Shown: positions 1-8,505 of the stretch, one piece after another
Position numbering within the stretch: the first letter of the stretch is position 1
Layout: each line of letters starts with the position of its first letter
NCBI GenBank assembly: GCA_905215525.1
Contig: CAJMQJ010000003.1
Span: 145,427-209,426 of the forward strand
Origin: an uncultured bacterium
Lineage (GTDB): Bacteria; Actinomycetota; Coriobacteriia; Coriobacteriales; Coriobacteriaceae
Direction of reading: 5' to 3'
Length of the DNA stretch: 64,000 nucleotides
Notes under the pieces: model-generated
The model's input: the letters and a program-made list of their open reading frames with translations, nothing else
What the model was told of the DNA's origin: nothing
The model's database searches: none
Position numbers and translations under genes: made by a program

Positions 1-153
1 GCGGTGCGTCTGCTCGCGGTCCCACGGGCAGCCGTCGGGCTGACGCAGGCGCCAGATGGTCTGCACCAGATGCTGCAGCTCGGCCGACGCGTCTACCAGC
101 GTGGACAGGTCGCGCGAACCCTCGGCATTTTGCTGAGCCATATGCTCGGCCAT
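1..153 (-). CDS. mazG: MazG-type nucleoside triphosphate pyrophosphohydrolase (N-terminal part, runs off window)
   Basis: The last 51 codons visible on the minus strand begin at ATG 153 and contain the MazG opening motif LRQPDGCPWDREQTH, which in this family starts the all-alpha NTP pyrophosphohydrolase domain. MazG hydrolyses (d)NTPs to monophosphates and pyrophosphate in the cytoplasm. About 30 residues precede the motif, a short N-terminal extension. The start lies 2 bp after the stop of the phosphoesterase gene, so the two are probably co-transcribed. The rest of the gene is outside the window, so catalytic EExxE residues cannot be checked. Confidence 0.85.
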   Translation of the reverse strand, partial: MAEHMAQQNAEGSRDLSTLVDASAELQHLVQTIWRLRQPDGCPWDREQTHR

Positions 154-155
154 GG

Positions 156-704
156 TTAGTCCTCCCCCATGATCACATGGCGGAACGCGCCGCCCTCGTA
201 GACGCCGTAGCTATGTGTGCCGTCCTTGGGGATGCTCACGCTGCCGGGATTGAAGAGCCACAGACCCGGGTGCGCGGCGCTTTCCTCGTTAACCTTGATG
301 TGCGTATGGCCGTAGACGAGCGCGGAGCCCTCGGGCAGCGCGGGCGCGTGGTCAACGCTGTTATGCATGCCGGCGCCAAAGACGTGGCCGTGCGTCAGGA
401 ACAGTTCACGTCCGGTCTCGTCGAATAGTGTGGCGTAGTCAGCCATGACGGGGAAGTCGAGGACCATCTGGTCGACCTCGGCGTCGCAGTTGCCGCGCAC
501 CGCGATGATGCGGTCGGGCAGGGCGTTGAGCAGCGGAATCACGCGTTTGGGGGCGTAGTCGCGCGGCAGGTCGTTACGCGGGCCGTGGTAGAGCAGGTCG
601 CCCAGCAGCACAATGCGGTCGGGCTGTTCGGATTCGATGGCAGTGCAGAGGCGCTCGGCCCAGTATGCCGAGCCATGGATGTCTGAAGCGATGAGGTATT
701 TCAT
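156..704 (-). CDS. yfcE: YfcE-type metallophosphoesterase (phosphodiesterase)
   Basis: A 182-aa calcineurin-like phosphoesterase. The metal-binding motifs of the family are present in order: SDIHG near residue 8, GDLLYHGPRN near 35, RGNCD near 70, THGH near 104 and GHTH near 132. Length and motif order fit E. coli YfcE, a Mn-dependent phosphodiesterase acting on small phosphodiesters. The natural substrate is unknown. The gene lies between a LarC-like gene and mazG on the same strand with very short gaps, which suggests one operon. Confidence 0.85.
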   Translation of the reverse strand: MKYLIASDIHGSAYWAERLCTAIESEQPDRIVLLGDLLYHGPRNDLPRDYAPKRVIPLLNALPDRIIAVRGNCDAEVDQMVLDFPVMADYATLFDETGRELFLTHGHVFGAGMHNSVDHAPALPEGSALVYGHTHIKVNEESAAHPGLWLFNPGSVSIPKDGTHSYGVYEGGAFRHVIMGED

Positions 705-759
705 GGGGAGTCCTTTCGGTGGGGTTAATTGGATTGGCGCGGCGCGTCACTCGCCCGCA

Positions 760-1245
760 TCACTCAAATCGCAACGCCGCGGCTTGGGCCGCTTGCATCA
801 CGCGTTGGAGCGGCACGTTGTGCTCGCGGGCAAGGCGAGCACAGTCCTCGTACTCGGGCGCCGCACGCTCACTGCCGTCGGGCAGGGTGGCTACTTTGAC
901 GGCCACCTCGCCCCAAGGCGTCGCTACCTGCTCAAAACGACGCGGCAGGCAGACGCGTTCCATCACCTGGCGACGAACGGCGTTGGTCGTGGTTTCCAAA
1001 AAGATAATCGTCTGCAGGCGTTCGATATCCTCATGCGAGCAAATCACCTGCAACTGCCATCCGGGGCGGCCCTTTTTGCAGTAGAGGGGCAGCCAGTGCA
1101 CCTCGCGGGCGCCGGCCTCGCGCAGGCGGTCGGCGGCGTAGGCGAGCACCTCGGGCGACGCGTCATCGATGTCGCACTCCAGCTTGACGATAGTTTCGGG
1201 CGCATCGGTCTCGCGGGACAGCGGAGATGTACTTCCACGTTGCAT
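760..1245 (-). CDS. larC: Stand-alone LarC C-terminal domain (nickel-pincer cofactor protein, DUF111)
   Basis: A 161-aa protein matching only the C-terminal part of LarC, the CTP-dependent nickel insertase of the nickel-pincer nucleotide pathway. Recognisable stretches are ECDIDDASPEVL, YCKKGRPGWQL, ETTTNAVRR and APEYEDCARLA. ATG 1245 was chosen because AAAGGA lies about 10 nt upstream; the reading frame stays open further upstream but without family similarity. In Lactobacillus the LarC1 and LarC2 parts are joined by a frameshift. No LarC1 reading frame is visible next door, so this is either a free-standing domain or half of a split protein encoded elsewhere. It is the first gene of the short yfcE-mazG operon. 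Confidence 0.75.
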   Translation of the reverse strand: MQRGSTSPLSRETDAPETIVKLECDIDDASPEVLAYAADRLREAGAREVHWLPLYCKKGRPGWQLQVICSHEDIERLQTIIFLETTTNAVRRQVMERVCLPRRFEQVATPWGEVAVKVATLPDGSERAAPEYEDCARLAREHNVPLQRVMQAAQAAALRFE

Positions 1246-1351
1246 ACGGTCCGAATCCTTTCCGCACGGGCTCGTTTTATTCACCCAAACGCTAGCACAT
1301 CGGACGTGGCACAGGCGTGACTTTCGTCCGTCGCCGCCCTCACCCCTATCC

Positions 1352-1416
1352 AAACGTGTACGTCAGCCTCCAAACATGTCATTTTTTGTCGGTTTTGGAG
1401 GCTGACGTACACGTTT
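1352..1416. repeat. Perfect 23-bp inverted repeat (intergenic hairpin)
   Basis: Arms 1352-1374 and 1394-1416 are exactly complementary over 23 bp and enclose a 19-nt T-rich loop. It lies in the 380-bp gap between divergent genes (larC on minus, the ABC exporter on plus). No T-run follows it, so it is not a typical intrinsic terminator. I see no gene in the gap. The tail near 1500-1560 is AT-richer and may hold the exporter promoter. Confidence 0.8.
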
Positions 1417-1628
1417 TGGAGCGAGGCCGCACACGATCAGAATTGCGCCCGCACTCCGTCCACCACAAAGTTCGCCGCACTCAACAATTTTGGACTTTCT
1501 ACGCAGTTCATCGACCAAAAATTACCCTCGGCATACTTACCCGCTGCACGATGTTACTCTAGTTGCATTTGGCTAACTAAGCGGCTGCCGAGGACCCCGC
1601 CCGGCACCGTTACGGCATAGGAGGTTTC

Positions 1629-4600
1629 ATGTTCGAGAAGCGGCTCTTCTCCCTGGTTCCGCAGGCAACGCCCTACATTATGGCAAGCGTCCTGTTTAAG
1701 TGGATCGCGCTCATGGCAAACATCACGGTGATGTGGGTGCTTGCGCGCATCTTGGGCGGCATCGTCACGGACGGCCTTTCCGCCGCGCTCGCCGTCGATG
1801 CCCTCGCACAGGCGGCCCTGCCGCTCGCCGCCGCCATCATCGTGCGCGCCGCCTCCATCTACCTGGCCCAACGCGCCGGCGACAAGGCCGCGTTCGAGGC
1901 CGTCCGCCGCGTGCGCTCGTTCGTCTACGACAAGCTCACCGCACTCGGCCCCTCCTACACCGAGACCGTCCCCACCGCCGAGGCCGTCCAGACCAGCGTC
2001 GAGGGCGCCACGCAACTCCAGGTGTACTTTGGCGGCTACCTGCCGCAGCTCTTCTTTGCCGGCTTGGCACCCATCACGCTGTTTGTACTGCTCGTGGGCC
2101 AGGCGGATCTTCCCGCCGCGCTGCTGCTCGCCTGCGTTCCGATCATCCCCGTCTCCATTATGATGGTCATGCGCAACGCCAAAAAGATCGGTGCCGAGTA
2201 CTGGGGCAGCTATGTCGATCTTGGCGGCATGTTCCTGGAGGCCGTGCAGGGTCTCACCACCCTTAAGGTCTACCAGGCCGATCGAAGCTGGCACGAGCGC
2301 ATCAACGCCGAGTCCGAGCGTTTCCGCACAGCGACCATGCACCTGCTGGTGATGCAGCTGCGCTCCATTTGCGTTATGGACCTGGTCGTCTATATGGGCG
2401 CCGTGCTCGGCATTATCGTGGCCGCACTGCAGCTCGCCACGGGCAAGATCGGCTTTGAGGCTGCCTTCCTCATCGTCTTTCTGTCACAGGAGTTCTTTTT
2501 GCCTATGCGCCGCCTGGGATCGCTGTTCCACACGGCCATGAACGGCATGGCCGCCTCGCGCCGCATGTTTGGCATTTTGGATACGCCCGAGCCCGAGCGC
2601 GGCGATGTTGAGCTTGATGGTCGCGGCGATATCGAGCTCGCGGGCGTGAGCTATGCATACGGCGACCGCACGGTGCTGGACAGCGCCAGCGCGACCATTG
2701 CGCACGGCTCGCTCGTGGCACTCGTGGGCGAAAGCGGCGGCGGCAAGTCCACGCTCGCGGGGATTATCGCGGGCCGCAAGGGTGCCTACCGTGGCAGCGT
2801 TCGCATTGGCGGCGTCGAGCTGCGCGATGCCACGGCCGCCTCACTCATGCGTGCCGTCACCCTGGTGCCCACCAACGGCTACCTGTTTGCCGGCACCCTG
2901 CGCGACAACCTGCTGCTCGCCCAGCCCAACGCCACCGACGCCGAGCTTTTGCGCGCGCTCGGCCGCACGCGCGTGGCGGCCTTTGTGCAGGCCAACGGCG
3001 GGCTCGACATGGTGATTAACGAGGGCGGCACCAACCTTTCGGGTGGCCAGCGCCAGCGCGTGAGCATGGCACGCGCCCTGCTGCACGACTCGCCGATCTA
3101 TGTGTTTGACGAGGCTACGAGCAATGTGGACGCTGCGAGCGAAGCCGCGATCGGCGAGGTCATCGCATCGCTTGCCGGCGAGCACACTGTAATTGTGGTG
3201 GCACACCGCCTGTCGACGATCGTGGACGCCGACCAGATTCTGGTGCTGGAACGCGGTCGCATTGCCGAGCGCGGGACTCACGGCGAGCTCTTGGCAATCG
3301 CGGGCGCCTATGCGCGCATGTGGAACAGCCAGGAGCAGCTCTCGGCATATGCGTATGCGGAGGGTGATGCCGAGGATGCCGGCGCGGTTGAGGCTGTTGA
3401 CGGCAGCACCGCCCGTACCGATGGCCTCAACGGTGCCGGCTCGTCTTCCGCTGCCGCGGTGCCTGACTCCGGCCGCGCCCGTCGCTCGGCGCCGTCCATC
3501 ATGTGGCGCATGATAGGGCTCGTCCGACCGCTTGCCGGCTGGCTTGTGCTAGCCGTCGCGCTGGGCAGCATTGGCATGCTCACCGCCGCGTTCGTGCCGG
3601 CCTTTGGCGCCCTTGGCCTTATGGCCGCGCTGGGCCGCAACGCCTTGGGGCTTGGTCTTATCGTCACATGCGCGGCCTGTGCCGCCTGCGGCATCGCGCG
3701 CGGGCCGCTCCACTACGGCGAGCAGCTCTGCAACCATTACATCGCATTCCGTCTGCTCGCACACATTCGCGACCTGGTGTTTGGCGCCCTGCGCCAGCTC
3801 GCCCCCGCCAAGCTCGAGGGCCGCGGCAAGGGCGAGCTCGTGAGCCTGGTCACCTCGGATATCGAGCTGCTCGAGGTCTTCTACGCGCACACCATCTCGC
3901 CCATTGCCATAGCTCTGGTCTGCACCGTTGTGTTTGAGGGCTTTTTGCTGGCTGTGAGCCCCGAGCTCGCGGGCATCGCGCTCGTGGCCTACGCGGTCCT
4001 GGGCGTGCTGCTGCCCCTGACCTCGGCCAAGGCATGCGGCACCACCGGCCGCCAGAGCCGCGAGGGCGCCGGTAAGCTGGGCGCCTTTGTACTCGACAGT
4101 CTGCGCGGCGCGGGCGAGACCATCCAGTTTGCCGGTGGCACCGATCGCAGCCGTGCCCTGGGCAAGCTGACCGAGCAAGTCGGCGCCGTGGACGCGCGCC
4201 TCAAGCGCCGCCAGGCGGTCAGCGAGGCCGTAGCCGATGCGCTTATTCTTGTGGCTAATCTGGTGATGCTCGGGCGTGCGCTGCAGCTGGTGGCTGCGGG
4301 AACGATTGACTTTGCCGCAGCGTTTGTCGCCGTCTTTACCTTTGTGTCGTCGTTTGGCTCGGTGATGGCCGTGAGCCGCCTGGGCGCCTCACTGCAGGAG
4401 ACGCTCGCCTCGGGCGCACGCGTGCTCGATTTGCTCGACGAGCAGCCCCAGTGCGCCGAGGTCGCCGATGGACAGAACGTTGAGTTTGCCGGCGCCGCAG
4501 CCGAGCATGTGAGCTTTAGCTATGTGGGCGGCGTGGACGCGGGCGGTGCGGGCGCCACAGAGCAGGTCGCGAACGACACCGCTGCGAGTCTCATCCTCGA

Positions 4601-5195
4601 CGACGTGACCTGCACCTTTGCGCCCGGTACCATGACCTGCATCATGGGGCGCTCGGGTTCGGGCAAGTCGACGCTGCTTAAGCTGCTCATGCGCTTTTGG
4701 GACCCCGCAGCCGGCACCATCACGGTGAGCGGCGTCGATGCCCGCCACATCAACACGGCGAGCCTGCGCAGCCACGAGGCCTATATGACCCAGGACACGC
4801 ATCTGTTCTGCGGCACCGTACGCGAGAACCTGCTGGTCGCGCACGCCAACGCCACCGATGCCGAGCTGCTCGACGCTTGCCGCTCCGCCTCACTCACCAC
4901 GCTCATCGACCGTCTGCCGCAGGGACTCGACACGCCCGTTGCCGAGCTGGGCGACTCGCTTTCGGGCGGCGAGCGCCAGCGCATCGGCCTTGCGCGCATC
5001 TTCCTCAACGACGCACCCTTCATCTTGCTCGACGAACCCACCAGCGCGCTCGATGCTCTCAACGAGGCGTCCGTGATGCAGGCAATCGACGAGCTCAAGC
5101 GCCGCGGCAAGACCATTGTGCTCGTGAGCCACCGTGCCAGCACCTGCGCGTTTGCCGATTTCTCGCTTTCGGTCGAGCACGGGAGGCTGAGCTAA
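1629..5195 (+). CDS. cydDC: Fused CydDC-like ABC exporter (TMD-NBD-TMD-NBD)
   Basis: A 1188-aa chain carrying two complete ABC half-transporters. The first half has about six membrane segments, Walker A GESGGGKS near residue 366, signature LSGGQRQR near 470 and Walker B VFDEATS. A linker rich in Ala, Glu and Asp follows at about 570-620. The second half has its own membrane domain, Walker A GRSGSGKS near 1007, signature LSGGERQR near 1111 and Walker B LLDEPTS. CydDC normally is a heterodimer exporting cysteine or glutathione to the outer face of the membrane for cytochrome bd assembly; that substrate is inferred from family. Start ATG follows TAGGAGG by 6 nt. The next gene overlaps its stop by one base. 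Confidence 0.8.
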   Translation: MFEKRLFSLVPQATPYIMASVLFKWIALMANITVMWVLARILGGIVTDGLSAALAVDALAQAALPLAAAIIVRAASIYLAQRAGDKAAFEAVRRVRSFVYDKLTALGPSYTETVPTAEAVQTSVEGATQLQVYFGGYLPQLFFAGLAPITLFVLLVGQADLPAALLLACVPIIPVSIMMVMRNAKKIGAEYWGSYVDLGGMFLEAVQGLTTLKVYQADRSWHERINAESERFRTATMHLLVMQLRSICVMDLVVYMGAVLGIIVAALQLATGKIGFEAAFLIVFLSQEFFLPMRRLGSLFHTAMNGMAASRRMFGILDTPEPERGDVELDGRGDIELAGVSYAYGDRTVLDSASATIAHGSLVALVGESGGGKSTLAGIIAGRKGAYRGSVRIGGVELRDATAASLMRAVTLVPTNGYLFAGTLRDNLLLAQPNATDAELLRALGRTRVAAFVQANGGLDMVINEGGTNLSGGQRQRVSMARALLHDSPIYVFDEATSNVDAASEAAIGEVIASLAGEHTVIVVAHRLSTIVDADQILVLERGRIAERGTHGELLAIAGAYARMWNSQEQLSAYAYAEGDAEDAGAVEAVDGSTARTDGLNGAGSSSAAAVPDSGRARRSAPSIMWRMIGLVRPLAGWLVLAVALGSIGMLTAAFVPAFGALGLMAALGRNALGLGLIVTCAACAACGIARGPLHYGEQLCNHYIAFRLLAHIRDLVFGALRQLAPAKLEGRGKGELVSLVTSDIELLEVFYAHTISPIAIALVCTVVFEGFLLAVSPELAGIALVAYAVLGVLLPLTSAKACGTTGRQSREGAGKLGAFVLDSLRGAGETIQFAGGTDRSRALGKLTEQVGAVDARLKRRQAVSEAVADALILVANLVMLGRALQLVAAGTIDFAAAFVAVFTFVSSFGSVMAVSRLGASLQETLASGARVLDLLDEQPQCAEVADGQNVEFAGAAAEHVSFSYVGGVDAGGAGATEQVANDTAASLILDDVTCTFAPGTMTCIMGRSGSGKSTLLKLLMRFWDPAAGTITVSGVDARHINTASLRSHEAYMTQDTHLFCGTVRENLLVAHANATDAELLDACRSASLTTLIDRLPQGLDTPVAELGDSLSGGERQRIGLARIFLNDAPFILLDEPTSALDALNEASVMQAIDELKRRGKTIVLVSHRASTCAFADFSLSVEHGRLS

Positions 5196-5614
5196 TGGCG
5201 CGCCCAGTCGACACACCGGAGCTAGCACGCAAACGTGAGCGTGAGGCCCAAATGGTGTCGCAGATGATTGCGCTGTGGTGTCGTGGGCATCATGGCGGCG
5301 GGCATGTGGTCGAACAGGCTGGCGGCGATGAGTCCGTGCGCGTGAAACTCGGCCTTCGAACCATTACGCTCTGCCCCGAATGCGCCGAGCTGCAGAAATA
5401 CGCCATCGCGCGCATTGAGCACTGCCCGCACATGGGCACCAAGACATTTTGCTCGGCATGTCCTTCGCATTGTTACCGGCCTGCCATGCGCGAGAAGATC
5501 CGCGAGGTTATGCGTTGGTCGGGACCGCGTATGATCCGCTATCGCCCCATCACCGCCGTGAGACACGCGATGGTAACAGTGCAGGCCAAACGCGCGGCGG
5601 CACGAAGCAAGTAG
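5195..5614 (+). CDS. ygbA: YgbA-like nitrous-oxide-stimulated promoter family protein
   Basis: A 139-aa protein whose ATG shares a base with the TAA of the preceding exporter gene (translational coupling). It contains the family core: CPECAELQKYA, then CPH, then FCSACPSHCYRPAMREKIREVMRWSGPRM, shown here only in part. The clustered cysteines suggest a metal site. E. coli YgbA is induced by nitric oxide through NsrR and aids recovery from NO stress. Coupling to a CydDC-like transporter fits, because cytochrome bd is an NO-tolerant oxidase. Confidence 0.75.
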   Translation: MARPVDTPELARKREREAQMVSQMIALWCRGHHGGGHVVEQAGGDESVRVKLGLRTITLCPECAELQKYAIARIEHCPHMGTKTFCSACPSHCYRPAMREKIREVMRWSGPRMIRYRPITAVRHAMVTVQAKRAAARSK

Positions 5615-5734
5615 TCGCCGGCGCCGGCACGCGCCGCCCCGCCTTTCCACTCGATTTCGGCACCCGGCGTGCGCGGCGTGTTGAGAGCTGCACCATTACA
5701 ATGGAGCGGATTCACCAAATGCAAAGGAGTCGCC

Positions 5735-6646
5735 ATGCCCGCCTGCCCGCTGGTCGATTGCCATACTCATACCTCGTTCTCGGACGGGCACGCCTCGTTC
5801 GAGGACAACGTCCGTGCCGCTGCTGCCGCCGGCTGCCGCGTCATGGTCTCGACCGACCACCTTACCCTGCCCGCCAGTATGGATGCTAACTGCGAGGTGC
5901 AGGTCGTCGAGGGCGACTTGCCGGCACATCGTTTGGCCTTTGAGGACGCCCGCAAACTCGCCGCGCAGATTGCGCCGGAGCTCACCTTTATCTACGGTTT
6001 TGAATGCGATTGGTATGAGGGCTGCGAGCCCTTGGTAGAGCACTGGTCCCAGGGCGCCGTCGTACGTCTGGGCAGCGTGCACTGGATTGGCAACCCGGGC
6101 GATATTGCGGCAGGCGCCGCGGGCACGGCAGGGACAGAGGACGTCGCGCGCCCCGATACACCCGATTCCCTTTGCGGTTGGATCGACGACGATACCAACT
6201 TGCATGTTTGGGAAAACTTAGGCGTGCGCGGCGTGTGGGAGTGCTACGTCGACGACTGGTGCCGTGCTTGCGAAAGCTCACTCAACTTTGACGCGATGGC
6301 CCATCCCGACCTGGTCATGCGCTTTTCGAAGGACGGCTTTGCACCCGACTTTGACCCCGCGCCGTTTTGGGAGCAGATGGCCGAATGCGCCCACGATACG
6401 GGTCGCCGCGTTGAGGTCTCGACCGCCGCACCGCGCAAGGGGCTCGACGATTACTACCCCGCGACCGGGCTGTTGCGCCGCTTCGCCCATGCCGAGGTGC
6501 CCATCACCTTTGGCTCGGACGCGCACCGCGCCTGCGACATCTGCTGGAACATCCGCGAGACCCAGGCCCACGCCTACGACTGCGGCTACCGGGCCTTCGA
6601 TATCCCCCACCCCACCGGCGAATGGGAATCCACGCCCCTCGCCTAA
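5735..6646 (+). CDS. hisK: PHP-domain histidinol-phosphatase (HisJ/HisK type)
   Basis: A 303-aa PHP superfamily phosphatase. Metal-binding motifs are visible: DCHTHTSFSDGH near residue 9, STDH near 40, an internal GSVHW near 112, and FGSDAH near 268. ATG 5735 is chosen because AAAGGAG lies 5 nt upstream. The enzyme would dephosphorylate histidinol phosphate, the one step of histidine synthesis not supplied by the operon that faces it on the other strand. The substrate is therefore inferred from both family and neighbourhood. The 3' end converges with hisE. Confidence 0.75.
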   Translation: MPACPLVDCHTHTSFSDGHASFEDNVRAAAAAGCRVMVSTDHLTLPASMDANCEVQVVEGDLPAHRLAFEDARKLAAQIAPELTFIYGFECDWYEGCEPLVEHWSQGAVVRLGSVHWIGNPGDIAAGAAGTAGTEDVARPDTPDSLCGWIDDDTNLHVWENLGVRGVWECYVDDWCRACESSLNFDAMAHPDLVMRFSKDGFAPDFDPAPFWEQMAECAHDTGRRVEVSTAAPRKGLDDYYPATGLLRRFAHAEVPITFGSDAHRACDICWNIRETQAHAYDCGYRAFDIPHPTGEWESTPLA

Positions 6647-6678
6647 CTAGTCGTTTAAGAACGTCCCCAATGACTAGT
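6646..6678. repeat. Small hairpin between converging hisK and hisE stops
   Basis: Arms ACTAGTC (6646-6652) and GACTAGT (6672-6678) enclose a 19-nt loop containing AAGAACGTCCCCA. The arms overlap both stop codons (TAA 6644-6646 of the phosphatase and TAG 6674-6676 of hisE). The loop motif recurs in hairpins at 51.36-51.42 kb with different stems. Confidence 0.7.
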
Positions 6679-6991
6679 GGCGGCGGGCGTTGAGTTCGCC
6701 GGCCAGTTCGTCGAGGGTGATGCCGTAGCGCTCGAGCGTCACGAGCAGGTGGTAGATCAGGTCGCCGGCCTCGTAGCGGATGTGATCGTGGTCGTTATCC
6801 TTGCAGGCCATGATCACCTCGCTCGCCTCCTCGGCAAGCTTCTTGAGAAGCTCGTCCTCGACGTCGGTCAGCAGACGCGCGGTATAGCTCTCCTGCGGCG
6901 ATGCGTCGCGACGACCGTGAATCACCTCGGCCAGTCCCGTCAGCGTCTCACCGATGTTTCCCGGCTGCACGTTAGCTGTTCTGACTCCCAT
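6674..6991 (-). CDS. hisE: Phosphoribosyl-ATP pyrophosphatase HisE
   Basis: 105 aa, a MazG-superfamily all-alpha protein with the HisE core EEASEVIMACKDND and YEAGDLIYHLLVTL that binds Mg2+ and cleaves PR-ATP to PR-AMP. It is the last gene of the histidine operon and is separate from hisI, which is a two-gene arrangement rather than the enterobacterial fusion. It follows the 75-aa gene after about 15 bp. Confidence 0.92.
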   Translation of the reverse strand: MGVRTANVQPGNIGETLTGLAEVIHGRRDASPQESYTARLLTDVEDELLKKLAEEASEVIMACKDNDHDHIRYEAGDLIYHLLVTLERYGITLDELAGELNARRH

Positions 6992-7006
6992 GGTTATTTC
7001 CTCTCG

Positions 7007-7234
7007 TTACTGCAGCGTAAAGTAATTACCGGTCTCATCGAACCGAGGCTTTGCGCCCTTTTTCTCAAAGAACTCAACGATGACGGCATGGGCCTCATCG
7101 AGCCTTTCCTTCTCGGCCTCGAGCCAAAGCGACTGCGCCCCGCAGGCATCGGTCAGGTGCACGCGGCACGGCACGCCCACGCGGAGGAGCTCGGCGTTGC
7201 AGTCAGCGACTTCGAACGGCGTCACGACCTTCAT
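7007..7234 (-). CDS. Conserved 75-aa protein of the histidine operon, function unknown
   Basis: A small soluble protein with the segment [17 protein letters not shown] and a C-terminal [11 protein letters not shown]. Its start overlaps the end of hisI, so it is translationally coupled inside the his operon, between hisI and hisE. I know a small family with a similar 'DACG' motif in Coriobacteriia (called RDAC in some annotations), but I am not certain of that assignment. No signal peptide or membrane segment. It could be a small regulatory or assembly partner of the pathway; nothing in the sequence proves it. Confidence 0.7.
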   Translation of the reverse strand: MKVVTPFEVADCNAELLRVGVPCRVHLTDACGAQSLWLEAEKERLDEAHAVIVEFFEKKGAKPRFDETGNYFTLQ

Positions 7235-7572
7235 CGTGTTTCCCCCTTTACGTGCTTAAAGAAGCAGGTACGGTTGCCGGTATGGCAGGCAGGACCCGGC
7301 GAGTCAACCTTGACCAGCAGCGTATCGCTATCGCAGTCGGCCCAGAGCTCCTTGACCTCCTGCATGTTGCCACTCGTCGCGCCCTTGTTCCAGAGCTCCT
7401 GGCGGCTGCGGCTCCAAAACCACGTGGTGCCGGTCTTGAGCGTCAGTCCCACCGACTCCTCGTTCATCCAAGCAACCATAAGCACCTCACCGGTGTCATG
7501 CTGCTGAACCACACAAGGAATCAGCCCGCGGGCGTCGTATTTAAGCTCGGTAGCATTTATTACCTCAGTCAT
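7231..7572 (-). CDS. hisI: Phosphoribosyl-AMP cyclohydrolase HisI
   Basis: 113 aa. The HisI motifs are present: [36 protein letters not shown], and the zinc-binding set [16 protein letters not shown]. It opens the purine ring of PR-AMP to give ProFAR. Two ATGs stand in tandem (7575 and 7572); the second has the better spacing to GGGAG. The open frame continues upstream to 7710 but that part is a structured gap, not protein. Confidence 0.92.
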   Translation of the reverse strand: MTEVINATELKYDARGLIPCVVQQHDTGEVLMVAWMNEESVGLTLKTGTTWFWSRSRQELWNKGATSGNMQEVKELWADCDSDTLLVKVDSPGPACHTGNRTCFFKHVKGETR

Positions 7573-7620
7573 CATTTCTCCCAAGTAACAAACGAAATCC
7601 CACAGGTCGGCGAGGGTTGT

Positions 7621-7706
7621 CCAGGTGCCGCAGGTTGCCGCGAAAGAGGAGCGACGCGTACTTTGGTACGCGAGCGACGGTTTGAGCGGCAAGATGCGGT
7701 GCCTGG
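7621..7706. promoter_or_regulatory. Structured intercistronic element between hisF and hisI
   Basis: Outer arms 7621-7641 and 7686-7706 pair over 21 positions with four mismatches or wobbles. Inside is a perfect small hairpin, CGCGTAC-tttg-GTACGCG (7655-7672), flanked by GCGACG/GAGCGACG. The element fills the 147-bp gap between hisF and hisI, a large gap for this tightly packed operon. It could be an RNA processing or stabilising element, or a mobile repeat. No T-run. Confidence 0.6.
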
Positions 7707-7719
7707 GCAAGCCGCAGCA

Positions 7720-8502
7720 CTAGAAGTCCAGCCTCACAGGGATGCCTTGGCTGGCCATATACTCCTTCACCTGGCGAATGCTGAAAGTTCCAAAGTGAAA
7801 GACGCTGGCCGCCAGCACGGCATCGGCCTCGCCCTCGATCACGCCCTCGGCGAAATGCTCGAGCGTGCCCACGCCGCCGCTCGCGATGACGGGGATTGGC
7901 ACCGCGCGCGCCACGGCGCGGGTGAGCGCCAGGTCAAAGCCGGCCTTGGTGCCGTCGCGGTCCATGCTGGTCAGCAGAATCTCGCCGGCGCCGCGGCGAG
8001 CCGCCTCCTCGGCCCACGCCACCGCGTCGATACCCGTGGCATTGCGGCCTCCCGCGATAAAGACCTCCCACTTGTCGGCATCCGGCTGACCGGGCAGGCC
8101 CACGCGCTTGGCATCAATCGCCACGACCACGGCCTGGCTGCCAAACGCCGCGGCGGCCTGGCTGATCAACGACGGATCGCGCACGGCGGCAGAGTTAAGC
8201 GACACCTTGTCGGCACCGGCAGCCACCATGGTTCGCATGCCCGCCAAGTCGCGGAAACCGCCGCCCACGGTATAGGGAATAGCGAGCTCCTCGGCCGCGT
8301 GCGCCGCCATCTCGATGGTCGTCGCGCGGTTGTCGCTCGTCGCGGTAATGTCCAGGAAGACGACCTCGTCTGCACCCTCGCGGTCGTAGGCGCGCGCCAG
8401 CTCCACCGGGTCGCCAGCATCGCGCAGGCTCACAAAGTTGACGCCCTTGACCACGCGGCCGTCCTTAACATCCAGGCAGGGAATGACGCGTTTGGTAAGC
8501 AT
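7720..8502 (-). CDS. hisF: Imidazole glycerol phosphate synthase, cyclase subunit HisF
   Basis: 260 aa TIM barrel. Catalytic aspartates are in [12 protein letters not shown] (residue 11) and VVAIDAKR (near 130); phosphate-binding loops VGGGFRD and IASGGVG are present. It works with HisH to turn PRFAR and glutamine-derived ammonia into IGP and AICAR. Three bases separate its start from the hisA stop. Confidence 0.95.
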   Translation of the reverse strand: MLTKRVIPCLDVKDGRVVKGVNFVSLRDAGDPVELARAYDREGADEVVFLDITATSDNRATTIEMAAHAAEELAIPYTVGGGFRDLAGMRTMVAAGADKVSLNSAAVRDPSLISQAAAAFGSQAVVVAIDAKRVGLPGQPDADKWEVFIAGGRNATGIDAVAWAEEAARRGAGEILLTSMDRDGTKAGFDLALTRAVARAVPIPVIASGGVGTLEHFAEGVIEGEADAVLAASVFHFGTFSIRQVKEYMASQGIPVRLDF

Positions 8503-8505
8503 GGG

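Noticed and set aside
4697..5614. Longer start for the YgbA-like protein inside the ABC exporter gene
   Set aside because: The extra 166 residues are an out-of-frame reading of the second ATPase domain; the ATG at 5195 overlaps the upstream stop and begins the family match.
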